The notes: generated by a model not told the origin, from the sequence alone. A stretch of 64,000 nucleotides of DNA from Salinibacter grassmerensis (GCF_947077765.1 NZ_CAMTTF010000002.1:62001-126000); one strand, 5' to 3'. Shown: positions 1 to 9,739, numbered from the stretch's first letter. Translations and numbers: made by a program.

Positions 1-1206
1 ATCGAGACTTGTCTGTGACCAGTCAACGAACTCTACGTCGGCCGAGATCAGAAACGGGTCGCGCGTGTAGCTCACGCCCGTGCTGAGGCGCCACGGAGTT
101 TGCAACTCGTACTGAAATTCCCCCCGGGCGGCGTCTTCGTCGGAATCGTCGCCGTAGGTCAGCGACCCATTTCCGAACTCGGTACGAATAAACGCGTCCG
201 TGAACGTCTCGTCAATGGAGTACCAGGTGGGGGTCTCTACCGTGAACCCGAGCCGAACGTGCTTGGCTGCACTAGCCGAGAGGCCGAGACGAAGGTTGAA
301 GCCCGTAAGGTCGGAGGTGAATCGCTCTCGGAAGAGCATGCTCCGGAAGCCCTCCAGTAGTCTGTTGCCCACGACGACGGAGTACCCGTCGCTGGAGCCG
401 GGATTGGTCGCCGTCTCCGTCAGTTCATTCTCGAAAACGTACGTGCCGTACGAGATATTGGCGGATCCTCCAATCATTACGTCTGGGGCTACTTCAGCAG
501 CGCCGGCGAAGCTGAATTCGTTCATGGAACCGCCCCGTGTCACCGTCCCGTCTTGCTGGATGCTTCGGCCTGGGGCAACGGCCTGAAGAAATGGATACTG
601 GTCGTTCTGAAATCGAGAGTTGAAAAATTCAATGGCCCCTGCTTGGAAGGCGACGAAGGGGATGACGGGAAAGACATCAATGTTGATGGTGCCGTTGTCC
701 TCTGAGGCGTCGAATTCCTCTCCGAACGGCAGAAACGTATCTGTGATCGAGCTGGCAGAACTTTCGCCGCTGTACGTCAGCTCCCGGTCGAACGCAGATG
801 TCCGGTTGAAGCCGAGCGCAAAGACGAGCGATCCCTGTTTCGTATCCACATTGTAGATTCCCGTGAGGTGGCCGAGCCGCGTAGTCGCATTATTGCCGGT
901 GTTCTGGGAGGAAGGCTGATAGGTGGATTCATCTCGACTGAGCAGTCCGCTGAGGCTCCCACTGATCTCCGACGCCTGGTAGTATCCAAGGCCCGCCGGG
1001 TTGGTGTAGGGCGCACTCGGGTCGGCCCACCCGCCTACGCCGCCAGCGCCGCTCATCCCGGTCGCACGTGTGCCCACCGCCGGAAATCGATTTGAGAAGC
1101 GGTACGCATCATCCGCTGTTTGTGCGGCGGCGATCGACGGAAACCACCCGAGAACGCCAACGAGGAGGAGCAGGGAGAGTCGAGAGCAAAACGACCGCGA
1201 AGGCAT
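1..1206 (-). CDS. FadL/OmpP1-family outer membrane protein (C-terminus cut by window edge)
   Basis: The minus-strand frame is open from an ATG at 1206 down to base 1, giving 402 visible residues with no stop, so the gene continues left of the window. It begins with a signal peptide (hydrophobic residues 12-22, likely cleavage after SIAAA near residue 28). Residues 37-70 carry the pattern typical of OmpP1/FadL/TodX transporters: a GTRATGMSGAGGVGGWADPS stretch followed by a TNPAGL motif. The rest is beta-strand-rich with many aromatic residues, as expected for a barrel in the outer membrane. Members of this family move hydrophobic compounds such as long-chain fatty acids. The substrate here is unknown. 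The gene lies 83 bp downstream of the lipoprotein gene on the same strand. Confidence 0.8.
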   Translation of the reverse strand, partial: MPSRSFCSRLSLLLLVGVLGWFPSIAAAQTADDAYRFSNRFPAVGTRATGMSGAGGVGGWADPSAPYTNPAGLGYYQASEISGSLSGLLSRDESTYQPSSQNTGNNATTRLGHLTGIYNVDTKQGSLVFALGFNRTSAFDRELTYSGESSASSITDTFLPFGEEFDASEDNGTINIDVFPVIPFVAFQAGAIEFFNSRFQNDQYPFLQAVAPGRSIQQDGTVTRGGSMNEFSFAGAAEVAPDVMIGGSANISYGTYVFENELTETATNPGSSDGYSVVVGNRLLEGFRSMLFRERFTSDLTGFNLRLGLSASAAKHVRLGFTVETPTWYSIDETFTDAFIRTEFGNGSLTYGDDSDEDAARGEFQYELQTPWRLSTGVSYTRDPFLISADVEFVDWSQTSLD

Positions 1207-1289
1207 AGAACGGGTGTTGCTGTGTGACAGGGTGGGTCTGAGAGCCAGAGAGATGAAAGGCGGCTTCCGTCCCGAATGCGACGTGAGCG

Positions 1290-2684
1290 CTACTGATCGT
1301 CCTCATCACTCCGGCTGTTGCGATCCGACCCTCCTCGATCCGACCGGGACGACCGCGAGCCCCGGGAGGCCGAAGACGAGCGGTCCGAGCGCGATGACTC
1401 CGCACGGGAGGAAGACCGCGACGACCGAGAGGTTGACTGTGAGCGCGAGCGGCTCGAGGAACGAGATCGCTCGAACGAGAAGGGATCGGTCCGATCGGCG
1501 AAACCAGCGGCCTCGGACTGGGAGTGTCTCCAGTTCAGGGTGCGACGGGACGCCCGCTGCTCCTGCCGAAGGCGTTTTCGCTGCTGCTCGTAGCGGTCGA
1601 TATCGAGGCGATCCGGGGTATAACGATCCAGGAGAAGCCGCTCGCCGCCGTCCTCGTTGGAGCGGGAGCCGCGGCTTGACCGAGAGCCCTCATGGTCCGA
1701 CTGCTGGCCCGACCGTGCTCGTCTGTCGTTTGAATCCGAAGACCGCCGTCGCGCCTGTCGACGAGCGTCTCGGTCTGAGGAGCGACTGGACCGCCGCACC
1801 TCCGAGTCGCCGGCCCGGCGGTTTCGCCGGGTGCCGCGTGAGCGCGATCGGTTTCGAAGGGGGCGGTTCACCACCGTGCGGTCTCGGTCCACGGTGCGGC
1901 GGCCGATGCGTCCGCTTGACGACCGGGGCCGTTCACTCCGTGCCGAGCGGGCGCGTCGGCTTCGGTCGGTGCGTCTCGACCTTGACCGCCGTGCTGCCTC
2001 GCGCCTGTCCGACGAGCGCGGACCAATACGCCCGTCCGATTCGGCCTGGCGGGTCGCCACCGCCCGGTTATCGCTTCGAGACCGTGTCCCACGACGGTCG
2101 CCATTCGGGACGCCTTGGCCCACCGTTCCACCCCGCGGGCGATAGTCCCGCCCTTGTGTCTCATCCTCTAGGGTTCCCACGTAATACGAACTGCCGTAGC
2201 CGAACCCGTAGGCGGACCCGACGGGAGAGACGACCCCATACCGGTACCCGTAAAGCGGTCGCCCGAACGGGTCAACGTAGAGGGACCGATGGTACCGCGG
2301 CCGTACGGAAACGTACGGCGTTCCGAAGCGGAAAGAGAACGAAAACTGTGAGCCGTACGGGCGGTGGTAGAACGGATCGTGAAAGAACGGGTCGTGAAAG
2401 AACGGGTCGTGAAAGAACGGATCGTAATCCAACCGGCTATACGTCACGCCCCGGTCGTAAAAGTGGTAGTTGTATTCGTGCTGCGCGGTCTTTTTCAGCT
2501 TGGTTTGCCGACGAGTCTCCCGGCGGTACTCGCGCCGATACTCGTCGGCGTACTCCTCAGCGTACGGCTCCTCAGATTTCTGCTGCTCCACCTGCCGGTC
2601 CGTAGACGTGTCGGCGACCTTCAGCTGGGTGTAACAGCCCGTGAGGCCAAAAGCCAAAGCGCCGAGGACGAGAATGAATCCCAT
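1290..2684 (-). CDS. Arg/Ser-rich lipoprotein with PFFHD repeats, unknown function
   Basis: The start at 2684 gives a compact lipoprotein signal (MGFILVLGALAFGLTGC) with the lipid-carrying Cys at residue 17. An in-frame ATG at 2726 would add 14 residues and is possible. The mature protein opens with charged Glu/Arg/Tyr-rich sequence. It then has a short repeat of the unit DPFFH (three to four copies) and an aromatic Gly/Tyr/Phe region. It ends in a roughly 280-residue low-complexity tail dominated by Arg, Ser and Asp. I do not recognise a domain family. The basic tail is striking for a halophile whose other proteins are acidic, and could bind acidic surface polymers; that is inference. The lipidation call is firm, the function unknown. 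Confidence 0.7.
   Translation of the reverse strand: MGFILVLGALAFGLTGCYTQLKVADTSTDRQVEQQKSEEPYAEEYADEYRREYRRETRRQTKLKKTAQHEYNYHFYDRGVTYSRLDYDPFFHDPFFHDPFFHDPFYHRPYGSQFSFSFRFGTPYVSVRPRYHRSLYVDPFGRPLYGYRYGVVSPVGSAYGFGYGSSYYVGTLEDETQGRDYRPRGGTVGQGVPNGDRRGTRSRSDNRAVATRQAESDGRIGPRSSDRREAARRSRSRRTDRSRRARSARSERPRSSSGRIGRRTVDRDRTVVNRPLRNRSRSRGTRRNRRAGDSEVRRSSRSSDRDARRQARRRSSDSNDRRARSGQQSDHEGSRSSRGSRSNEDGGERLLLDRYTPDRLDIDRYEQQRKRLRQEQRASRRTLNWRHSQSEAAGFADRTDPFSFERSRSSSRSRSQSTSRSSRSSSRAESSRSDRSSSASRGSRSSRSDRGGSDRNSRSDEDDQ
2379..2423. repeat. Three tandem 15-bp repeats inside the lipoprotein gene
   Basis: Three in-phase copies of the unit gtgaaagaacgggtc (last copy with one change) lie in a row, preceded by a degenerate partial copy at 2367-2378. 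On the minus strand they encode the DPFFH amino-acid repeat of the lipoprotein. Because 15 is a multiple of three, copy-number changes would keep the frame. Confidence 0.9.
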
Positions 2685-3139
2685 GTAGCGTGGTGAGGAG
2701 GGGCGAAACCAGTCAACGTATGCCATAGTGGGACACCTTCAGCCGCAGGTAGTTGTTAGAGCATTTGGGACTAGTGACACGCCGCGGAATGCCAAAAGTT
2801 GCAGCGGTGCAGCGTGGTCGTACTACCGGATGGAAACATGGAACGCAGATGGTTCTGTCTACACCTTCTGATCTTTGTAGCCGCTGGAACCGACCCGAAA
2901 GTAACAAGAATGGCGAAGACAGGCCGGTGATATGGGAAGACGCATGGTCGACGGACGTTGAGTTGCTCGCTGGCCCGAAATGCGATCGCCGTGAACACCG
3001 CCCCGGCCCGTTGATATCTGCGGGATAGGATTCCTATATTCAAATTTGTGTCACTAAACCCCAAGGCGACGTCCAACGTGCGTTGCCTCAGGGCCTCGTC
3101 CCTCGCTCGCTTCTCATCGGTCCTCAACGCCCCGAAAAC
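2685..3139. other. Divergent intergenic region between the lipoprotein gene and proS
   Basis: About 450 bp separate the two divergent starts, so promoters for both should lie here. The stretch 3015-3050 just upstream of proS is A/T-rich (gattcctatattcaaatttg) and is the best candidate for its promoter. I see no clear RNA gene, repeat or convincing small gene; open frames crossing the region start at GTG/TTG and look like chance frames. Confidence 0.4.
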
Positions 3140-4612
3140 ATGGCAGACGCAGTCACGCCCCGTGATGAAGACTACTCGCAGTGGTACCAGGACGTCGTGC
3201 GCAACGGCCAACTGGCCGAAAACTCCCCCGCCCGTGGGTGCATGATCATCAAGCCCAACGGCATGGCCCTCTGGGAGAACATGCGCGACCAGCTGGACCA
3301 GATGTTCAAGGACACGGGCCACGAAAACTACTACTTCCCGCTCTTCATCCCGGAGCGCTACATGGAACGGGAGGCCGAGCACGTGGAGGGGTTCGCGAAG
3401 GAGTGCGCCGTGGTGACCCACTCCCGCCTCACGGAGGACGAGGACGGCGACCTGATTCCCGACCCGGAGTCGGAGCTGGGCGAGAACTACATTGTGCGCC
3501 CCACCTCCGAGACCATCATCTGGGATACGTACTCGAAGTGGATCCAGTCGTACCGCGACCTGCCGCTCCTGTACAATCAGTGGGCCAATGTCGTCCGGTG
3601 GGAGATGCGGCCGCGCCTCTTCCTGCGCACCGCCGAGTTCCTGTGGCAGGAGGGGCACACCGCCCACGCCACGGAGACGGGGGCGGTCGAGGAGGCCGAG
3701 CGGATGCTCGACGTCTACACCACCTTCGCCGAAGAGTACATGGCGATGCCGGTGCTTCAGGGGCGGAAGACGGAGAGTGAGCGCTTTCCCGGGGCAGTGG
3801 ACACCTACTGCATCGAGGCGATGATGCAGGACGGCAAGGCGCTACAGGCCGGCACGAGCCACTTTCTGGGCCAGAACTTCGCGAAGGCCTTCGATTGCAC
3901 CTTCACCAACGAGAACAACGAGGAGGAGCACGTGTGGGCCACCTCGTGGGGCGTGTCGACCCGCCTGATCGGCGGCCTTATCATGACCCACTCCGATGAT
4001 CAGGGCCTCGTCTTGCCCCCTAAGCTGGCGCCGCATCAGGTCGTGATCGTGCCCCTCTTCTTCGACGACGACCAGGAGGGGCCGGTGATGGAGAAGTGCG
4101 AGCGCCTGCAGGAGATGTTGGAGGACCACGGCATCCGCGTGAAGATGGACCAGAATCACACGCAGAGTCCGGGCTGGCGCTTCAGCGAACACGAACTGCG
4201 CGGCGTGCCGCTCCGTCTCGCCATCGGGCCGCGCGACCTGGAAAACGACAACGTGGAGATGGCCCGCCGCGACACGCAGGAGAAGGAGGTGGTGCCACAG
4301 GCCGGCATCGCGGAGCGCGTGTCCGACGCGCTCGACGACATTCAGCATTCCCTCTACGAACGGGCACAGGACCGACAGGCAGACAACACCCGCGTCGCTG
4401 AGGACTACGACGAGTTCCGGGAGGTCATTGGGCGTGGGGGCTTCGCGTGGGCCCACTGGGACGGCACGCCGGAGACCGAAGAGCGGATCCAGGAGGAGAC
4501 CTCCGCGACCATCCGCCTCATTCCCTTCGACCGTGAGGACCACGAGGAGGGAGAAGACATGCTCACGGGCGAGCCCTCGGACGGCCGCGTGCTGTTCGCG
4601 CAGGCATACTAG
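3140..4612 (+). CDS. proS: Prolyl-tRNA synthetase, archaeal/eukaryotic type
   Basis: The 490-residue product attaches proline to tRNA-Pro in the cytoplasm. The ATG at 3140 starts the conserved N-terminus; a longer frame exists only from a TTG at 3083. The class II aminoacyl-tRNA synthetase core is clear: the [14 protein letters not shown] region, motif 2 around [20 protein letters not shown], and motif 3 in the segment with [17 protein letters not shown]. It is followed by an anticodon-binding domain ([11 protein letters not shown]). The protein ends in Tyr (FAQAY), as is typical of the short archaeal-type ProRS, and lacks the editing insertion of the long bacterial type. It stands alone, with about 150 bp before the next gene. 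Confidence 0.96.
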   Translation: MADAVTPRDEDYSQWYQDVVRNGQLAENSPARGCMIIKPNGMALWENMRDQLDQMFKDTGHENYYFPLFIPERYMEREAEHVEGFAKECAVVTHSRLTEDEDGDLIPDPESELGENYIVRPTSETIIWDTYSKWIQSYRDLPLLYNQWANVVRWEMRPRLFLRTAEFLWQEGHTAHATETGAVEEAERMLDVYTTFAEEYMAMPVLQGRKTESERFPGAVDTYCIEAMMQDGKALQAGTSHFLGQNFAKAFDCTFTNENNEEEHVWATSWGVSTRLIGGLIMTHSDDQGLVLPPKLAPHQVVIVPLFFDDDQEGPVMEKCERLQEMLEDHGIRVKMDQNHTQSPGWRFSEHELRGVPLRLAIGPRDLENDNVEMARRDTQEKEVVPQAGIAERVSDALDDIQHSLYERAQDRQADNTRVAEDYDEFREVIGRGGFAWAHWDGTPETEERIQEETSATIRLIPFDREDHEEGEDMLTGEPSDGRVLFAQAY

Positions 4613-4762
4613 CGGCGTCCTGATTGTGCACGGCGGAGGAGGGGAGCCCTCTGAGACGCTCCAGAAATATGCACCGCCGTAACATTTTCTGGTGCTGTGC
4701 GTGGTTGAAAGGGACGAAGGGAGCGCCCGTCCGTCAATCACCGCCTACTGCCTTCGGTCACG

Positions 4763-5974
4763 ATGAGCACTCCGCCGCTCGGCTCTGAGTCCGGCCGCCC
4801 CGAAGACGATCCTTCGGGAGGTCTCGGCGACGAGGGCCCGTCTGGACAGTCTGCGTCGGACCCGGACGAGGCCCGGGCCGCGGCCGAGGACGCCCTGGCG
4901 CAGATTGAAGCGATGGCCGACCTCGACGAAGAGCCGGACGTCGAGGCCGAGGATGAGCGAGAGACACCGCCCTCCGATTCGTCGTCCGACCCGACTGACC
5001 CGGGCGCATCCTCCTCGTCGGGTCCCCTCGAAGACCAGTGCGAGAACTGCGGTGCACTCCTGCACGGGCCGTACTGTTCAAAGTGCGGGCAGCGGGCCGC
5101 CGAACGGGTCGTTCCCATCTGGCACATGCTTAATGAGGCACTGGAGGCCGTCATTGAGCTCGACATGCGGGTGCTCTGGACCCTGCCCAAGTTCCTGTTT
5201 CTGCCCGGTCGGCTCACGAAAGAGTACATCAACGGGCGGCGCAAGCGCTACATCCGGCCCTTCCGGCTGTACCTGTTTACGACATTCGTCCTGTTCACCG
5301 TTCTTGCCCTCACCGCCGGAGGGGGCTTCCAGGTGCCCTTCAACCCGCAGATGTCCCCTGCGCAGGCGGACACGCTCCAGGCGGGGACGGTAGCGGCCGG
5401 AATGGACACGACCGCAGTGGCCTCGGCGCCCTGGTTCATGGGCAATCCGGAGCAGCGAGAGCGATGGGCGCGGTCGTTTCGTCAGAACCCAGGCACAGTG
5501 GATGTGCTGTTTGGGGACTCGGAGACACAGGCACGCCTGGAGCCACTCCTCCGGGCGAAGATCGCCGACGCCATTCGGAACCCCCGAGACCTGATCGGAA
5601 GCATGATTGACCGGGGGCCCTACGTCATGTTCTTGATGCTGCCCGTCTTTGCCTTTCTGCTCAAGCTGCTCTACATCCGGCGGGGGCGTCTCTACGTGGA
5701 GCATCTTATCTTCAGCCTCCACCTGCACGCATTTGCCTTTTTCGCCTTTACCGTCGGAATTCTTCTCGGCGAGATTGAGGCCCCGTGGGTCCAGACCGCG
5801 GCGACCTGGGTTGAGTTGGCGCCCCTCTTGTACCTCGTCGTCGCGATGGGACACGTCTACGATCAGGGCCTTATCAAATCGACGATCAAGGCATTCCTCC
5901 TGCTGTTCGTGTACTCGATCATGCTGTTGATCGGGTTCATCGTGCTCGCCCTCGCGGCCGTGGTGCTGATGTAG
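4763..5974 (+). CDS. DUF3667-type zinc-ribbon membrane protein
   Basis: The 403-residue product has a long acidic, Ser/Pro-rich N-terminal tail (residues 1-90). A zinc ribbon with Cys93, Cys96, Cys105 and Cys108 (CENCG and CSKCGQ) follows, and then a membrane region. Hydrophobic helices are visible near 150-170, 288-306, 317-338, 347-365 and 378-403. Four cysteines followed by several membrane helices and a segment like LTKEYINGRRKRYIRPFRLY is characteristic of the DUF3667 family, common in Bacteroidota and of unknown function. The gene precedes the PAP2-like membrane protein by 36 bp on the same strand, so the two are probably co-transcribed. Confidence 0.8.
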   Translation: MSTPPLGSESGRPEDDPSGGLGDEGPSGQSASDPDEARAAAEDALAQIEAMADLDEEPDVEAEDERETPPSDSSSDPTDPGASSSSGPLEDQCENCGALLHGPYCSKCGQRAAERVVPIWHMLNEALEAVIELDMRVLWTLPKFLFLPGRLTKEYINGRRKRYIRPFRLYLFTTFVLFTVLALTAGGGFQVPFNPQMSPAQADTLQAGTVAAGMDTTAVASAPWFMGNPEQRERWARSFRQNPGTVDVLFGDSETQARLEPLLRAKIADAIRNPRDLIGSMIDRGPYVMFLMLPVFAFLLKLLYIRRGRLYVEHLIFSLHLHAFAFFAFTVGILLGEIEAPWVQTAATWVELAPLLYLVVAMGHVYDQGLIKSTIKAFLLLFVYSIMLLIGFIVLALAAVVLM

Positions 5975-6010
5975 CGCCCCGGCAGACTGGAATCCCGCCA
6001 ATGTAGATCC

Positions 6011-6712
6011 ATGGCGTTTCCCAACCTGTCCCCCGATCCCACTGTGTCCCAGACCGATGCGTCCGGCGGGGTTGGCCTGTGGGCGGCTGTGGCCGTGAGC
6101 TACGTGGTGAGTCCCCTCGCCCTGCCCCCGCTGGTGTACGGATTGGTGCTGGCCCATGTGGGGGCGCCCTGGGCCGACGTGGCGTGGGGGGCAGGAATTG
6201 GATTCGTGTTTCTGTCCGTCGTGCCGCTCGCATACGTGGGAGGGATGCGCCTGCAGGGGCGGATCGAGTCGCTGGAGATCCGGGACCGGACGAAGCGCAC
6301 CGAGCCGTTCCTGGTGGCGCTCGGGGCCAGCGGGACGGCACTGGCCACGGTGCTGGGCGTCGACGTTGCGGGGCGTTGGCTACTGGCGGCGCTGGTGGCG
6401 TGCCACGCCCTCAACACGACTTTCCTCTTTCTCATTACCACCCGCTGGAAAATCTCGGTGCACTGTGCGTCGGTGGCCGGGGCCGTCTCAACCCTTGCCT
6501 TCGTCCAGGGGCACGTGCCCGGGCAGCTTCTCACGGCCGCCCCCGCAGGGCCTGCGGTGCTGGTCGGGGGGGTGGGGCTGGCCGGACTCATCCTCTGGGC
6601 GCGCGTTCGGAGCCGGGCGCACACCCTGGCCCAGGCCGTGGCGGGAACGGGGATGGGGCTCGTGGCGCCCTACCTGGAACTGGTTGCCGTGTCGGGCGTG
6701 ATCGGGGTGTAA
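6011..6712 (+). CDS. Multi-pass membrane protein, PAP2-phosphatase-like
   Basis: The product has 233 residues and about six hydrophobic helices. The order of polar motifs resembles the PAP2 lipid phosphatase signature: RDRTKRTEPF where the family has K-x6-RP, then WKISVHCASVAG around a His in place of PSGH, then RVRSRAHTLAQ in place of SR-x5-H. The match is degenerate, so it may be a diverged PAP2 enzyme or a non-catalytic relative. If active it would dephosphorylate a lipid phosphate in the inner membrane. It lies 36 bp downstream of the DUF3667 gene. Confidence 0.65.
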   Translation: MAFPNLSPDPTVSQTDASGGVGLWAAVAVSYVVSPLALPPLVYGLVLAHVGAPWADVAWGAGIGFVFLSVVPLAYVGGMRLQGRIESLEIRDRTKRTEPFLVALGASGTALATVLGVDVAGRWLLAALVACHALNTTFLFLITTRWKISVHCASVAGAVSTLAFVQGHVPGQLLTAAPAGPAVLVGGVGLAGLILWARVRSRAHTLAQAVAGTGMGLVAPYLELVAVSGVIGV

Positions 6713-6719
6713 GCGGAAA

Positions 6720-6760
6720 AATGCAGGGAGTTGGATCACACTGCATTGTTTCGTTTCTTA
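6720..6760 (+). terminator. Possible weak terminator after the PAP2-like gene
   Basis: A perfect 7-bp inverted repeat (AATGCAG at 6720-6726, CTGCATT at 6741-6747) with a 14-nt loop is followed by a T-rich stretch. It sits 8 bp after the stop codon. The stem is short and the T tract interrupted, so the call is tentative. Confidence 0.3.
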
Positions 6761-6873
6761 ACAAACGCGCCTACCGGCCCACGGCTCGTTCGTCGCTCTG
6801 TCCCATCATCTCCCCGTGCCCTCTGACGGACTGATACGGCACTCCCTAGATCACCGACCGTACTCCATCGCCC

Positions 6874-9384
6874 ATGCGCCTGCACCGCGTTTTCATCCTT
6901 GCGGCCTGCTGTTGGCTCCTGGGGGCCACGCCCGTCCACGCCCAGACCTGGGGCACCGTCACGGGCACCGTCACGGACTCGGTACAGGGGGCGCCCCTGC
7001 CGAGCGTGACGGTTCTGGTAGAGGGCACCGACTTCGGCACGGCCACCGGGGCCAACGGCCGGTACCGCCTGGAGCTTCCCACGGGCCGCTACACGCTCCG
7101 CTTCTCGGCGATCGGCTTTGCCACGCGCGTCGACTCGGTGACGGTGGTGGAGGGGACGACGCGGCTCGACGCAACCTTGGCCTCCACCATCTTGAAAATG
7201 GACGAGCTGACGGTGACGGAGGGGGCCGTTCCCGATCGGCCCGGCGTGTACGAGGTGGATCCGGCCGATGTGCAGAACATGCCCACGCCCTTCAAGGATG
7301 GTTTCCGGGCCCTCAAGACCACACCAGGAGTGGCAACCAACAGCGAGCTGACCCAGCAGTATTCGGTGCGCGGCGGGGGGTACAACGAGAACCTCGTCTT
7401 TATCAACGGCTTCGAGATTTTCTTTCCCTTCCGGCCCCGGCAGGGTGAGCAGGAGGGGATGGGGCTGTTGAACCCGGCCCTCGCGTCGGACATCACGTTC
7501 TACACGGGCGGCTTTCCGCCCGAGTACGGGGGCAAGCTCTCCTCCGCACTGGACGTGCAGTATGCGCAGCCGAAGGCCGAGCCCCTGAGCGGGTCGGTCG
7601 ACCTCTCCACGCTCGACGCCAGTGCGCATCTTCAGTCGTCGGCCTTGGGGGGCGACCTCGGGTGGGCCTTCGGGATGCGGCGGGCACAGCCCGGCCGGTT
7701 CTTTGGGACGCAGGACCTAAAGGGCGACTACAGCCCCCGCTTTACCGACCTGCAGGGCACGGTGTCCTACCGGTTCTCCGATCGCGTCTCGGTGGAGGCC
7801 CTTGGCATCTGGGCCGACAACACCTTTGAACTGGAGCCTGAGGAGCGGACCACCTACTTCGGGGTCATCAGTCTCGACCCGGAGCGGCCCTCCGACTTCA
7901 AGGCGCTTCGGGCCAGCCTAAACGGGGCCCGCACGGACGGGTACACCACCACGTTTGGGGGCGTGCGGCTCCACACGGACCTCTCCGACCGGCTCTCGAT
8001 GGAGCACGACGTGGCCTACTTCGGGACGCGGGAGACTGAGGCCTTCAATATCCAAAGCCGGCGGCGGGTCTGTCAGGTCGATCCGACGGCGGGGGACAAT
8101 CCGTCAAACTGTACCAGTGTGCTTCAAGGAGAGTCTACGGTGACCCGGTTTGCCGACAATTCCGTAGAGGTGCAGCGTCGAACCGGGCGGGGGCGTTACG
8201 AATGGGATCTCGACCGACAGACGCTGAAGGGCGGCTGGCACCTACGGGGCCTCCACTTCGACGACAACCTCAACGAGCGGACCACGATCGACGGGCGATT
8301 GGACGGTCAGGACTCCACGCTGGTCGACCAGCTCGACGACAGTGCGATATTCGACGAGCATCAGTTTGGGGCTCACCTTCAGGACGCCGTGGATGTGCTC
8401 CCCACCGACGGCCGGCTCACCGTTACGGGCGGAGTGCGGGCCGACTACTTCTCGTTCAACGACGAGTGGACCATCTCCCCACGTCTGTCGGGCCGCTTCG
8501 TAGCCACCGACCGTCTCACCCTCACGGGGGCGTGGGGGATTTATCACCAGAAGCCGACCTACCGGGAGCTTCGCGGCACCCCGTCGGACAGCTCGTCGAT
8601 TCGGGACGCGCTGGACCAAAATCGGGACATCCGGTCGCAGCGGTCGGTGCAGTACGTATTTGGCGGGGAGTACTTCTTCCCCGATCGGCGGCTGTATCTG
8701 CGGGCCGAGGCGTACTACAAGGACCTCGACGACTTGATTTCCTACACCATTGAGGATGTGCGGGTGAACTATTCCGGGCAGAACGATACCTACGGGTACA
8801 CCTACGGGCTGGACTTCCAGCTTCGGGGAGAGCTCGTGCCCGGCCTGGAGAGCTGGTTCAACTACAGCTATCTGGTATCCCGCGAGCGGTTCACGGACGC
8901 GGCGCTGGAGCGGTACGCGGCGCAGGCCCCGGGGGGCTTCTCCGAAGAGTTTCGGGGGAACCGAACGGGGCTCTTGCCCCGCCCCGCCGATCAGCGCCAC
9001 ACCTTCTCGGCGTTCGTGCAGGACTACGTGCCGGGGGATCAGTCCTGGAAGGTACACATGCGCCTGCTGTACGGCAGTGGACTGCCGTACACCCCCACCA
9101 GTCCGGGCCCAGAGACCCCGGGCGGGGCCGAAACCCGCATTCCGGGCGACCGGATGAGCGGGCGGCTCCCGGCCTACCGGCGCGTGGACGTGGGGGCGAC
9201 GAAGCGCATCGAGCTCGCCCAAAGCGGAATCGGCGGGCCCGTCCACCTGGAGCTCACGCTCGAGGTCCTCAATCTCTTCGACATGGACAACACCGTCGAC
9301 TACAGCTGGACGAACAACTTCCAGCGCGTCCCCAAGCGCCTTACCCCGCGGACCCTGAACGCGCGCCTCCACCTCACTTTTTAG
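6874..9384 (+). CDS. TonB-dependent outer membrane receptor with N-terminal carboxypeptidase-regulatory-like domain
   Basis: The 836-residue product carries a signal peptide (cleavage after VHA, about residue 23). A CarboxypepD_reg-like beta-sandwich follows (about 27-105, GTVTGTVTDSVQGAPLPSV), then a plug domain (about 120-220, with the QYSVRGGGYNENLVFINGF segment). A long beta barrel ends in aromatic Phe (RLHLTF). This is the architecture of energised outer membrane transporters in Bacteroidota. No SusD-like partner follows, so it is not a classical Sus pair. The substrate cannot be read from sequence. A small ArsR-type regulator gene lies 43 bp downstream on the same strand. Confidence 0.9.
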   Translation: MRLHRVFILAACCWLLGATPVHAQTWGTVTGTVTDSVQGAPLPSVTVLVEGTDFGTATGANGRYRLELPTGRYTLRFSAIGFATRVDSVTVVEGTTRLDATLASTILKMDELTVTEGAVPDRPGVYEVDPADVQNMPTPFKDGFRALKTTPGVATNSELTQQYSVRGGGYNENLVFINGFEIFFPFRPRQGEQEGMGLLNPALASDITFYTGGFPPEYGGKLSSALDVQYAQPKAEPLSGSVDLSTLDASAHLQSSALGGDLGWAFGMRRAQPGRFFGTQDLKGDYSPRFTDLQGTVSYRFSDRVSVEALGIWADNTFELEPEERTTYFGVISLDPERPSDFKALRASLNGARTDGYTTTFGGVRLHTDLSDRLSMEHDVAYFGTRETEAFNIQSRRRVCQVDPTAGDNPSNCTSVLQGESTVTRFADNSVEVQRRTGRGRYEWDLDRQTLKGGWHLRGLHFDDNLNERTTIDGRLDGQDSTLVDQLDDSAIFDEHQFGAHLQDAVDVLPTDGRLTVTGGVRADYFSFNDEWTISPRLSGRFVATDRLTLTGAWGIYHQKPTYRELRGTPSDSSSIRDALDQNRDIRSQRSVQYVFGGEYFFPDRRLYLRAEAYYKDLDDLISYTIEDVRVNYSGQNDTYGYTYGLDFQLRGELVPGLESWFNYSYLVSRERFTDAALERYAAQAPGGFSEEFRGNRTGLLPRPADQRHTFSAFVQDYVPGDQSWKVHMRLLYGSGLPYTPTSPGPETPGGAETRIPGDRMSGRLPAYRRVDVGATKRIELAQSGIGGPVHLELTLEVLNLFDMDNTVDYSWTNNFQRVPKRLTPRTLNARLHLTF

Positions 9385-9427
9385 CCCTCCGCCTGAGGCG
9401 CGTCCGTTGCGCCCCTGCACTCGCCCC

Positions 9428-9739
9428 ATGGATCGTTCCTTGCTTCCGCCCGACGAGATTGAGGCCGTGGCGCGCCGTTTCGGCGTGCTCGGCGTGCCGG
9501 CTCGGCTCCGGTTGCTCAACGCGTTGCACGCAGAGGGAGAGCAGCCGGTTGGCGAGCTGGTGGAGGCGACCGGCATCCGGCAGTCCAACGTCAGCAAGCA
9601 CCTCGGCCTGATGGCGGAGGAGGGGCTACTGACGCGGCGGCGCGACGGCGTGCACGTCTACTACGCGCTCGACGACCCCACGCTGGGGGCCCTTTGCATG
9701 CTCGTGTCCCGTCGCCTGCGTGACGAGGGCGAGAGGTAG
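9428..9739 (+). CDS. ArsR-family winged-helix transcriptional regulator
   Basis: The product has 103 residues from the ATG at 9428 (the frame opens at a TTG at 9407). It shows the ArsR/SmtB winged-helix layout: FGVLGVPARLRLLNAL, the recognition helix region GIRQSNVSKHLGLMAEEGLL, then the wing RRRDGVHVYYAL. Only one cysteine is present, near the end, so the typical metal-binding Cys pairs are missing and a non-metal signal is likely. It follows the TonB-dependent receptor by 43 bp and may regulate it. Confidence 0.85.
   Translation: MDRSLLPPDEIEAVARRFGVLGVPARLRLLNALHAEGEQPVGELVEATGIRQSNVSKHLGLMAEEGLLTRRRDGVHVYYALDDPTLGALCMLVSRRLRDEGER

Noticed and set aside
1070-2605. 511-residue open frame on the plus strand opposite the lipoprotein gene
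   Set aside because: It mirrors the Arg/Ser-rich gene, has Arg/Pro/Gly-rich chance composition, no start context and no domain. The opposite strand has a lipobox and ordered repeats.
8242-9597. 451-residue minus-strand frame opposite the TonB-dependent receptor
   Set aside because: Shadow of the receptor gene caused by high third-position GC; no domain or signal features.
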